From the NCBI RefSeq assembly GCF_020623625.1, contig NC_060202.1, positions 1,010,501-1,074,500 on the forward strand: a stretch of DNA of 64,000 bases, written 5' to 3'. Source of the DNA: Saccharomycodes ludwigii (lineage: Eukaryota > Ascomycota > Saccharomycetes > Saccharomycodales > Saccharomycodaceae). Under the pieces are notes generated by a model that did no database searches, was not told the DNA's origin, and saw nothing but the letters and a program-made list of their open reading frames with translations. Shown piece by piece: positions 37,798 through 47,100 of the stretch (positions are counted from its first letter, which is position 1; each line of letters opens with the position of its first letter). The position numbers and the translations under genes were made by a program.

Positions 37798-40674
37798 TCA
37801 AGAACATGTCCATTCCGCATATGCACACCAACCAACACCACTATCATTAGATACCAAACCGGTCCAAATACCATATTCATGCATTTTTAAATCTAATTCC
37901 CAAGTTCCAAATTCAAAATTAGGATCATTTTTTTTATATTTATAGATTTTCCCTGAAGGCGATTGTATGGCAATTTCAGTTTTTTTCTTATTCTTTTCAT
38001 GTGCACAGCTTGACTCATAAACAAGGCCATCTGAAGGTTGTACAATAGTTTGTAAATTGTATTCGTAATCCTGAAACAAAAATTTATTTTGAGGTTTCTT
38101 AACGTATAAATCAACGCTGCACGCAGTGATGGAAGGCAATAGTCTTACAAATTCATAGTGTTTGCAATATTCGCCGGAATGCTTCAAGGGAATTATCATA
38201 GACAGTGGATGTATATTTGCTAAAGTGGTTTGTAAACCTTTAGGACCGGAATGTATGTGTAAATTGCCCATGACGACTGCTGGCGGTAGAACAGCCTTTA
38301 TTATGGCTATCCTTCTGTTCTTATTCCACTTAACTTGCACCAGACACAAATCGCTAACACTTGTACCAGTTGTCATTCTAGTAGCATCAGCTTGTTCGTC
38401 TTCTACCACAACACTAGCAAATATTTCTATATCAACTGGAAGGAAAAGAGAGAGTTCATAAACTTCTGAATCTCTCAATAACGACAAACTATTATCGTAT
38501 TTATATATTTTTAAATCATTTGTGAAAAATGATGGAAATACTGTAGGTAAAGATAGCGGAACAATATTATCCAATTCTGGCACAACATGCTGATCCTTTG
38601 ATCTATATGGTATATGGGTATGAATCAATTTTAATGGTTCAGTTAAAAAATAAAAATCTTCGCACTTGGCAGCCTCCTTATTATTAATATATTCGTGTAA
38701 CGGGTTTGAAACATTGCCTAATATTACGTCAACAAATCTCCATTCATCATTTACCAAAACGGTTAACCAACAATGATTCAGTTGAAAGTCCAAAGTATTA
38801 CAATTAGGGGTTTTCAAAAAGCCAATAACAATTTCACAATACACAGCAACAGCATTGGCTAATTTTTTGAAAAGCCAAGTTAGCTCGTATGGTGTGCAGT
38901 ACTGTCTATGTATTATCAAATTGAAATTAGTGGGTGGTTTCCTAAAATCTGTGTTCCCATTATCATCAACCAATTGAAAAGTTTCTGTACAAAATACGAA
39001 AATGGCCCGTAACCTTTCCAAGTTATTTTTGAAAGCAGAAGATCCAAAAGTGGAAGAGACAAAGGACTCTAATGATTGCATACCATCTTTAACACATTTT
39101 TTTTTTGTTTTTTTATCGATATAATCTAAATCTATGTTTTGTAAATCTAAATCAACCAAGCCAGGTTTGGTAGTTTGTCTGCCCTTTCTATAAGCCACCT
39201 CATTCGTATATAAGCCTTGCACAAAAACTTGCTGTGGCTCCAGAATTATATCAGTATCTTCTTCTGCTTCTTCCAAAAATCTTTTTTTTCTTTCATATTT
39301 TTCTTTACCACCCAAGGTGTTGGATCTGTTTAGCTGGTGATTTACTTGGGCCCAATCATTTACTTCTTCCCCATAGGATGATAAATTAAGTTGTGAGATA
39401 TCTGGCAAGTCCGGGTATTTTCCTAAGGGAGTATTAGGCAAACTATAGCTACCATTACTCGTGATACCTTTGTTATTCGACCTTTTCTTTCTGAACAAGC
39501 CGCTAAATTTCCCACTGCCACTACCAGGTGAGGCATTTCCCAGATTATTGCTTGCAGAGACATTATTAATGCTGCCGGTACTTCCTATACTACTATTGAA
39601 ATTGGTTATGATATGGGGCAGGTCTTGTTTTGTTTTAGAATCGGTAAATGATTTGGCAAACTTATGTCTTGCAAAACTGCCGGCACTTGTAGCACTAAAA
39701 TTGCTCATTGTACACAAACTGCCATCGTACTCATCCTCATAATCATCGTAATAATAACTATTCTTGCCCTTGCTGCCCAGATTACTATTGTATTTACTCC
39801 CATTCCCACTATTTTGCCAGTATTTTGTTCTGGTGAATGACAATTTGTCAGCATAGTAGTCATCCTCCAGGGAGTAAGAATGGTCGTAATCGTCTGCACG
39901 CTTGCCGCCATTGCTGTTGCTATTAATATGATTAGCAGTGGTGTCACTATTGTGCATCATATCATTGTGGGATTTAGATAAAGGCAGTGAGGGTAAGTGT
40001 TTACTTCTAATATCTAAAATGCTGTTGTTATCAATGCTTGACGAACTACTATTGCTGTAAAGCATTGTCCTTTGTTGATGATGAACCTGTTGAGGGAACA
40101 TTGGTGAAGAGGTTGATTTGTTTGGGCTTTTCCTTGGAGATGAAGACGATGAAGAAACATCATTTTCATATGTGTATCTGTTGACATTGGGTGAAGATCT
40201 GGAAATAGGGAAACCATTCACTCTACTATTACTACCACAACTAATATTATTATTAATTTTTTGTTGTCTACCACCTGAATTTGTCGGGCTAATTCTTGGT
40301 AATGGTTTATTATTGATATTATCTATGAATGCGGGGGATGAGGAAGACGAAGAAATTAATGATGAAGAAGTAGATCCAGTGGCTTTTAGTTTGGCCAAGT
40401 TATTTAATGAGGAACTACATTTCATTTTTGAAGTAGTAAGCTTATTCTTAGAAGATGACTTTAAATGTTCATTGATTTTCTCCTGAATAACCGTTACATA
40501 ATTTGCCGGAAATGAACCTGTTTTTTTATTTCTTAATAATTTGCCATAATACCAATGACCTTTTGCCTTGGTAACTTCGATAATATCACCTTCTAAAAAA
40601 CCTAGATCATTTCTTTGTTCCCCTGACCAAGAATATATGGCTTTTACTTTGAAGGGTAATGGTGGTCTTTCCAT
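37798..40674 (-). CDS. CYK3: Cytokinesis protein Cyk3 (SH3 plus transglutaminase-like)
   Basis: Bud-neck protein that promotes primary septum formation in cytokinesis, acting with Hof1 and Inn1. It has 958 residues (about 885 in yeast). The SH3 domain is residues 7-64 (VKAIYSWSGEQRNDLGFLEG, GSFPANYVTVIQ). A long Ser/Asn-rich disordered stretch with polySer runs covers about 70-430. The transglutaminase-like domain lies at about 510-700 and includes the block around NHCWLTVLVNDEWRFVDV, where the His and Asp align with the family triad. The Cys position is not evident, as expected of this inactive family. The C-terminus carries GIWTGLVSNDSGVGWCAYAE. Matches YDL117W. Confidence 0.94.
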   Translation of the reverse strand: MERPPLPFKVKAIYSWSGEQRNDLGFLEGDIIEVTKAKGHWYYGKLLRNKKTGSFPANYVTVIQEKINEHLKSSSKNKLTTSKMKCSSSLNNLAKLKATGSTSSSLISSSSSSPAFIDNINNKPLPRISPTNSGGRQQKINNNISCGSNSRVNGFPISRSSPNVNRYTYENDVSSSSSSPRKSPNKSTSSPMFPQQVHHQQRTMLYSNSSSSSIDNNSILDIRSKHLPSLPLSKSHNDMMHNSDTTANHINSNSNGGKRADDYDHSYSLEDDYYADKLSFTRTKYWQNSGNGSKYNSNLGSKGKNSYYYDDYEDEYDGSLCTMSNFSATSAGSFARHKFAKSFTDSKTKQDLPHIITNFNSSIGSTGSINNVSASNNLGNASPGSGSGKFSGLFRKKRSNNKGITSNGSYSLPNTPLGKYPDLPDISQLNLSSYGEEVNDWAQVNHQLNRSNTLGGKEKYERKKRFLEEAEEDTDIILEPQQVFVQGLYTNEVAYRKGRQTTKPGLVDLDLQNIDLDYIDKKTKKKCVKDGMQSLESFVSSTFGSSAFKNNLERLRAIFVFCTETFQLVDDNGNTDFRKPPTNFNLIIHRQYCTPYELTWLFKKLANAVAVYCEIVIGFLKTPNCNTLDFQLNHCWLTVLVNDEWRFVDVILGNVSNPLHEYINNKEAAKCEDFYFLTEPLKLIHTHIPYRSKDQHVVPELDNIVPLSLPTVFPSFFTNDLKIYKYDNSLSLLRDSEVYELSLFLPVDIEIFASVVVEDEQADATRMTTGTSVSDLCLVQVKWNKNRRIAIIKAVLPPAVVMGNLHIHSGPKGLQTTLANIHPLSMIIPLKHSGEYCKHYEFVRLLPSITACSVDLYVKKPQNKFLFQDYEYNLQTIVQPSDGLVYESSCAHEKNKKKTEIAIQSPSGKIYKYKKNDPNFEFGTWELDLKMHEYGIWTGLVSNDSGVGWCAYAEWTCS

Positions 40675-41672
40675 GCTGATAACAATTATTAGCGTATAAC
40701 AAAGTTGGATAATATATATGTGCGTGCCAGGGTTGCTATTATTAAAATGAATGCAAAAAAAAAAAAAAAAAAAAAAAAAGGAAGGGAGGATGGGAAGGAG
40801 AGAGAGGGAGAAAAAGGGGAAATTAAAAGTATGGGAAATGAGTGGAATTAGAATAGTTACAGGGATTGTATTTATTTTTGAAATATGCTAATAGAATTGA
40901 AATTAAACGGATAGAAAAAGAGAGAGAGAGAGAGAAAAACAAATCTATCAATTGATGTTTATATCCATATATAAGGAACTATTTTTTCTTTTTTTTTATT
41001 TGGGATCAAATGGTATATCTGTTTATTGTTATTATTATTTTTTTTTTTTTTTTCCTTTTAAAAAAAAGAATATTGATGTTATTATATATAAATGTACAAT
41101 TTGGATACGTATTTGTCGGGAAGCATAAGAAATGGAAACAGAAATAGAAAAAAAAATAAAAATAAATATAAAACTCAGCAAAATCAGAAATAAATAAAAT
41201 AAAATAAGCTACTTTTTTATTTTATGATTACTTTCGGCAAGAACATGCGCACACTTTTCTGCATTGATGGAAAAAAGCGGGAAAAATATATATATATAAT
41301 TCCATATTAGAACAAAAACCCTTTTGAAAACTATTCTTAGGAAATTCATTCAAGAGAAATTTTTAATTTTTAATTTTTAATTTTTAATTTTTAAAATAAA
41401 ATGGCTGGGTTTTTATTCCTAATTCTATTTTTATTTCTTCAACTTAGATAAAATACATCTAACAAGTCTAAAAGCAACCCCATCCCTACACTATTCTCGG
41501 AATAACACGTAATCAAATATCCTACTATTAGACAAATTCATACTCAAATCACTTCAAACAAACATCTTTATTATGTTGGTATTAATATTATTATAAGCTA
41601 ACAAATTATATATATATATATATTTCCAAAAAGAAAAAATTAAAATAAATTTTTTTTTAAAAAGCATTAAGC
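40675..41672. other. Intergenic: CYK3 promoter and ARO2 3' flank
   Basis: 998 bp with no gene seen. It holds an A run of ~28 at about 40752-40779 followed by a purine-only stretch to about 40829, GA repeats at about 40919-40936, T runs near 41039-41054, the 7-bp AATTTTT array at 41358-41392, and an AT stretch at about 41610-41623. Confidence 0.5.
41358..41392 (+). repeat. Heptamer AATTTTT tandem array (5 units)
   Basis: Five perfect 7-bp units in the CYK3/ARO2 gap. The period is the same as in the RPL9 and INO80 promoter arrays, but the unit differs. Confidence 0.9.
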
Positions 41673-42806
41673 TTATTTCTTAAACAAGGAAATAGAGTAT
41701 TCTCTGGATTGTTGAATTAAAACGGCATCAGCCATAACTAAAGCAGCCATAGCTTCAACAATCGGAATAGCTCTTGGAACAACACACGGATCATGTCTAC
41801 CTTTTGCGGCTAAAACACCATCTTCACCCTTATAAGTGGAAGTATGTTGTTCTTGAGAAATAGTTGCGGCACTCTTGAATGGAACAGAAAAGTAAATATT
41901 TTCACCATTGCTAATACCACCTTGGATACCACCACTATTATTAGTCTTTGTTCTCAACCTGTGTTCTTCTTCATCATAATAAAATAAGTCATTGTGTTTG
42001 GATCCTGGCAAACTAACACCGTTGAACCCAGAACCAATTTCAAATCCTTTAGAAGCTGGAATAGATAGCATGGCGTGAGCCAATACTGCTTCTAATTTGT
42101 CAAAACAAGGCTCACCCAACCCAGTTGGAATATTTCTAATGACACAAGTGACTACACCACCAATGGAATCTTTATTGCCTCTGTACTTTTCAATCTCCTT
42201 AATCATTTCACCAGCAGTTGATGGGTCAGGGCACCTAATTAAGCCTGTAGCATCGACTTTTTCCCTTGTTATGGTGTTTAAAATATGTTGGAATTTAGGA
42301 TCCAATGGGTCTCTGTTCATCTTAACGTCACCAACTTGTGTAACAAAAGCAACAATTTCCATATTACTAACTTTATGTAAAAATTTTTCAGCAATGGCAC
42401 CGGCAGCAACTCTGCCAATAGTTTCTCTAGCAGAAGAACGACCACCGCCACTAGAAGCTTTGATGCCGTATTTTTCCAGATAGGTATAATCTGCATGGGA
42501 TGGTCTTGGATAATTGTCCATATCATTGTAATCATGTGGTCTTTGGTCTTCATTTTTCACTAGCATACCAATTGGAGTACCTAAAGTTTTACCAAATTCA
42601 GTACCACTTTGGATTTCAACTTTATCCTTTTCATTTCTTGGAGTAGTTAATTTAGATTGACCCGGTCTTCTTCTACTTAATTGTGGTTGAATATCAGCTT
42701 CAGTCAATTCCATTCCTGGTGGAACACCATCGACTATACATCCAACTGATTTACAGTGGGACTCACCATAAGTGGTGACACGGAAATAACGACCAAATGT
42801 AGACAT
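41673..42806 (-). CDS. ARO2: Chorismate synthase (bifunctional)
   Basis: Last shikimate-pathway enzyme, which turns 5-enolpyruvylshikimate-3-phosphate into chorismate using reduced FMN; the fungal enzyme also reduces its own flavin with NADPH. From the ATG at [20 protein letters not shown] it has 377 residues, matching yeast (376). Signatures include [47 protein letters not shown] and [20 protein letters not shown]. The start has A at -3. A second, out-of-frame ATG lies 7 bases upstream. The frame also stays open 106 codons further upstream through poly-Phe; I treat this as leader, though one ATG in it (42953) could give a basic 49-residue extension. Matches YGL148W. Confidence 0.97.
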   Translation of the reverse strand: MSTFGRYFRVTTYGESHCKSVGCIVDGVPPGMELTEADIQPQLSRRRPGQSKLTTPRNEKDKVEIQSGTEFGKTLGTPIGMLVKNEDQRPHDYNDMDNYPRPSHADYTYLEKYGIKASSGGGRSSARETIGRVAAGAIAEKFLHKVSNMEIVAFVTQVGDVKMNRDPLDPKFQHILNTITREKVDATGLIRCPDPSTAGEMIKEIEKYRGNKDSIGGVVTCVIRNIPTGLGEPCFDKLEAVLAHAMLSIPASKGFEIGSGFNGVSLPGSKHNDLFYYDEEEHRLRTKTNNSGGIQGGISNGENIYFSVPFKSAATISQEQHTSTYKGEDGVLAAKGRHDPCVVPRAIPIVEAMAALVMADAVLIQQSREYSISLFKK

Positions 42807-43048
42807 GATGCATAAAAATAATTTTCTGTTCTTGAGTTGTTTTTCTTTTTGAATAAGTTGCTTAGATTTTATTATTATTGAAGTTTTAGGATATTGTTTT
42901 AAAATAAGTAAAATAGAATTAGATGAAGAAAAAGTTTCTAACAAAGAAGACATAAACTGCAAACCAGAAAAAAAGTGCAAAAAAAAAAAAAATTTTTTTT
43001 TTCCTTCCAGCATACAATTTTTTACCATAATAATTTGGAACGATATTA

Positions 43049-43055
43049 TGACTCT
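43049..43055 (+). promoter_or_regulatory. Gcn4-like TGACTCT in ARO2 promoter
   Basis: One base off the Gcn4 consensus TGACTCA and 243 bp upstream of ARO2, a gene under amino-acid starvation control in S. cerevisiae. Distance and context fit; a single imperfect site is moderate evidence. Confidence 0.4.
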
Positions 43056-43066
43056 TTTAAAAAAGG

Positions 43067-43098
<32 letters not shown>

Positions 43099-43155
43099 AA
43101 GGATATAACAATTGTCATGGACATTTTCGTTCGGACAGTTTTGTTTGGATATAAG

Positions 43156-43161
43156 CACGTG
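43156..43161. promoter_or_regulatory. CACGTG E-box upstream of ARO2
   Basis: Palindromic CACGTG with a flanking T on the minus strand (TCACGTGC), bound by Cbf1 or Pho4 in yeast. It is 350 bp from the ARO2 start. Confidence 0.3.
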
Positions 43162-43299
43162 AGTAAAGTTATCTTTCTATTTGTTTACCTTTAAAGAACT
43201 CACTTTAAAAAGTTCATCCTTTCCTTTTTTTTAGATTTATTTCTAATTCTGATAGACATAACATAAACAACCAATTTGCAAGATAGCGAATCAGATTGA

Positions 43300-43308
43300 T
43301 CATGTGAC
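43300..43308 (-). promoter_or_regulatory. Cbf1-type E-box GTCACATGA
   Basis: Minus-strand match to RTCACRTG, about 155 bp upstream of the tRNA-Arg gene and 495 bp upstream of ARO2. Confidence 0.25.
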
Positions 43309-43462
43309 CATTTTTTTTAAATTTATTTGAACAAAAATCACAAGGCCACAAAACCACAAAAAATATTTGACTATAGAAATTATAGAATTTGAAAATAAAA
43401 TTAACTAATAAGTGTATTAGCAGTAATAAATACATATAAAAAGAACGAATTTCAACAAGTAA

Positions 43463-43534
43463 GCTCGCATGGCGTAATGGCAACGCGTCTGACTTCTAAT
43501 CAGAAGATTCTGGGTTCGACCCCCAGTGTGAGTG
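43463..43534 (+). tRNA. tRNA-Arg (anticodon UCU)
   Basis: A 72-nt cloverleaf near-identical to the yeast gene as I recall it. The acceptor GCTCGCA pairs with TGTGAGT, including G:U pairs, and the discriminator is G. The anticodon stem TCTGA/TCAGA holds the loop CTTCTAA with TCT at 43495-43497, which reads AGA codons. The T arm is CTGGG/CCCAG around TTCGACC. A- and B-box sequences are intact and there is no intron. A T6 pol III terminator follows within 10 bases (43538-43543). No CCA is encoded, as usual. Confidence 0.98.
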
Positions 43535-43736
43535 TAATTTTTTATCTATTAAATGTTTTTTTTTTTTTTTTTTTTTTACTTGAAACGGAAAAAGTTAAAT
43601 TGGGTTTTATAATCAACAAAACCTGATTTAATACTACCTAAAATTACAAATCAAAATTGGGTTAGGTCAACATATTCGCATTAAAACAACCATTTTAAAC
43701 TTAACAGAAACTAAAGGAAAAAAAAAATTTTTTTTT

Positions 43737-43785
43737 GGGTTTTTTTGGGTTTTTTTTGGGTTTTTTTTTTGGGTTTTTTTGGAGG
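43737..43785 (+). repeat. GGG-T(7-10) array, G-quadruplex-like
   Basis: Four GGG tracts separated by 7, 8 and 10 T, then T7 and GGAGG. The unit is near-regular (10-13 bp). It meets a long-loop G-quadruplex pattern and sits about 390-435 bp upstream of INO80. Confidence 0.8.
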
Positions 43786-43904
43786 AGCATTTTTCTTTTG
43801 AGTCTATCCATCTTAAAACAATTCCCACAACGCTGTTAATCCTAATAACCTCCCCCTTCCGGATATAAAAGGTTTGACTTTATTTTCCTTTTTCCTTTTT
43901 TTAT

Positions 43905-43932
43905 TTTTGCCTTTTGCCTTTTGCCTTTTGCT
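43905..43932 (+). repeat. Heptamer TTTTGCC array (4 units)
   Basis: Three perfect TTTTGCC units and a fourth ending in T, in the pyrimidine-rich INO80 promoter about 240 bp before the ATG. Confidence 0.9.
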
Positions 43933-44173
43933 CTCCAATCTGTACATCCTTTTTCTTTTTCTTCTTCTTTTTTCTTACTTTTTCTACTCTTTTTCTTTTA
44001 TTATTATCTTTTTCTTTTCTTTAATTATCATCATCTTTTATGCTGTTCAAATACTCAGAAGCTACCACAATATCTAACCCACCTTTCTATATTGCTCCCT
44101 TACCTGCTTTCTGATAATAAGAAATAACATACAAAAGACAACACAAAGTAAGATACGAAAACTAACAGCAACT

Positions 44174-47100
44174 ATGTCTCTTAGTGCTTTATTAAATGAT
44201 GACTCTTCGTCTGCTCTTTCTTCCCGGTTGCATTCATCAATGGATGAATCTCAAGAAAGCTCCCTCATCCCAGATGAAAAATTTCAATTAAACACTAAAT
44301 ATGAAAATTCAATAAAAGACAAGTCCACGGCTATTGAAAAATTCAAAATGAATTTGGATTTATTAAAAAAAAGAGATGCTCAAGAATTACTGGTTCAAAA
44401 CTGGAATTTTATTAGTTTTCAAGAACTGGAATTAATCAATGAGTGGAATTCTCAACTAAAAGAAATATTTGATCACCAACACCTGAATAAGGAAAAGGAG
44501 AAAGAGAAAGAAAAAATCGAGCAAGAAAATAAGAACAGATTGATTAGAGATAATCAAGGGGAAGAAGAAGAAAAAGAAAAAGACGACGAAAAAGAAGAAG
44601 AAGAGGAAGAGGAGGAAGAAGAAGAAGAAGCAGAAGATGAAAAAGAAATAAATGAAGAAGGAAAAGAAGAAATTACTCCCGGTAATCATATTCCAATGAA
44701 AGACTCGATTAAGAAAGAAAGTAGTACCGGGATAGATTTATTGTTAGATAATATGGAAAGCATCGATAAAGAATGGGAAAATTTCATGGAATATAAAAAC
44801 TCAAAGGATTCTATTAGAAAAGAGTATACTGCAAGTTTAACCAAGAAAGATAGAAGGAGAACAAGAAGGAATACTAGAAAAAAGTCAATAAACGATGATA
44901 AGACAACTGCCACTGTTGTTGCTTCAACGGTTAAGCATAGTAAGAAAGGCTCCAAAACTGCCGCTCCCGATTCTACTAATACATCTCCTAAGGGTAAAAA
45001 ATTTAAGATACAACCTGTATCCTCATCTTCACCAACTACAGTGTCAATTAAGCCAACACCTGAAGATCCTGATAATATAAAAAGAAACTCTTTACATGAG
45101 AGATTCATTGCAAACATATACGGTAAAAAAAGAACATTAAAAAAAAACAATCATTCACAAACTTCAAGCGAATCGTCCAATGCAACCTTTACTACCGGCA
45201 GTAACCATAGCAATCCTAGACTAAAAGTTGTTGAAATTAATAATGGTTTTGGTCGCAGATTGAGAACTGACCGCCAATTAAGGAATAAAGGCAAAAACAG
45301 ACATCGTGAAGGAAAATATGCAGATGAATCTGAAAGTGACGAAGAAGGAGAAAAAGAAGATGAGAAAGATGACAACGACGAGGAGCAACAACAACAACAA
45401 CAACAAGAAGAAGAAGAAGAAGAAGAAGAAGAAGAAGAAGAAGAAGGAGAAGATAATCCACCGCATGAACATACCGATACTGACTCTATTGATCAGGAAA
45501 ACACAAAAAAAATTATTATTAGACCATCTCCTTTAACAGAAGAAGAAAAAAATAGATTAGAGATTAAAAGAATTGTGAATAAAAATAAAAAAAAGATGGA
45601 TGCGGAAAGAAAAAGAAGATTTACGCATTGCACCATTATATCACATGATGAAGACAAATTTGAATTAAAAATAGTATTAAAACAACAACACGTCAAAATT
45701 TATAAGAGGCATCTAAGAGAAGTTGCTGCTGTGGAAAAGGCAAAACATGCTGCTATTAAAAAAGCAGCAGCGGCGGCAGCAGCTATTGCAAGTAAAAACA
45801 ACAACAAGAGAAAGCGTAACAATAATATCAAGGACGAAGATGGTAACAGTGATCAAACTGTTTCCAAAAATGATGAGCCAAAGAACTATGAGGATGAAGA
45901 AGATGGTACTAAGATGAGAAGGCTAAATGATGATAACGACTTGAGTACTGTTGATACTCCTATAGTCAATGCTAACAATAGTAAAGATGGATTACCTACA
46001 TATGGTATGAAAATGTCTGCTAAGGAAGCTAGGGCAATTCAAAGACACTACGATAACACCTATTTCACTATATGGAAAGATATGGCTCGTAAGGACTCTG
46101 CAAAAACCTCGAGATCATTACAGCAAATGCAACAAATTAGAAGTCAAAATCTGAAAAAAACTTCCTCTTTAGTCGCTAGAGAGGCTAAAAGATGGCAAGT
46201 GAAAAACTCTAAACAAGTCAAGGACTTAATAAGTAGGGCCAGAAGAGGAGTCAGAGAAATGTCTAGTTTTTGGAAGAAAAATGAACGAGAGGAAAAAGAT
46301 ATCAAGAAGAGAAAAGAAAAAGAATTGTTGGATCAGGCTAGAAAAGAGGAAGAAGAAAGAGAAAAAGTTAGACAGGCAAAGAAATTGGAATTTTTATTGA
46401 CCCAGACTGAATTATATTCTCATTTCATTGGCAGCAAAATTAAAACAAATGAAATCGAGGGCGATATGGGAGAAAAAACTGCTACTGGTGCTACTTTAAG
46501 TAATATTGAACTATCCGTTGAGACTGCTAAAAAGAATGATCATAGAAGTATGGATTTTGATGAAGAAACTAACGACAGTTTGAATCGTAAAGCTTTGGAA
46601 AATGCATCCAATGCATTAAAGGAAAACCAGGAAAGAGCCAAAGAATTTGACGATAAAAATCCAGGTGATGATGAAGAATTAAATTTTACCAAGCCGTCCA
46701 CTTTAGAAAACGCTGTTATTGAACAACCAAAGATATTATCATGCACATTAAAAGAATACCAATTGAAGGGACTTACTTGGTTGGCTAATTTATATAGCCA
46801 TGGTATTAATGGTATTTTGGCAGATGAAATGGGTTTGGGTAAAACCGTACAATCAATTTCTATTTTGGCACACTTAGCTGAAAAGTATAATATTTGGGGT
46901 CCATTTTTAGTTGTTACCCCCGCTTCCACTTTACATAATTGGGTCCAGGAAATTTCGAAATTTGTGCCCGATTTCAAAATCTTACCATACTGGGGTAATG
47001 CTAATGATCGTAAGGTTTTACGTAAGTTTTGGGATAGGAAGCATTTAAGATACGACAAAAACTCTCCTTTCCATATAATGATTACCTCCTACCAAATGGT

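Larger units (their letters stand above)
42807..43462. promoter_or_regulatory. ARO2 promoter and tRNA-Arg 5' flank
   Basis: 656 bp. It has A/T runs at 42979-43002 and about 43073-43096, a Gcn4-like TGACTCT at 43049-43055, a CACGTG E-box at 43156-43161 and a GTCACATGA on the minus strand at 43300-43308. No gene called. Confidence 0.5.
43535..44173. promoter_or_regulatory. INO80 promoter region
   Basis: 639 bp after the tRNA terminator. It contains a T20 run at about 43557-43577, the GGG/T array at 43737-43785, a TTTTGCC array at 43905-43932 and a long C/T-rich stretch to about 44030. No gene; frames here are Phe/Leu/Ser runs from the pyrimidine tract. Confidence 0.55.

Noticed and set aside
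42807-43124. N-terminal part of the open frame in front of ARO2 as coding sequence
   Set aside because: It is largely poly-Phe from T runs, and chorismate synthase starts at [10 protein letters not shown] in yeast with matching length. Kept only as a question about the ATG at 42953.
45237-45472. Antisense polyLeu/polyPhe frames opposite INO80
   Set aside because: Shadows of the CAA/GAA codon tract.
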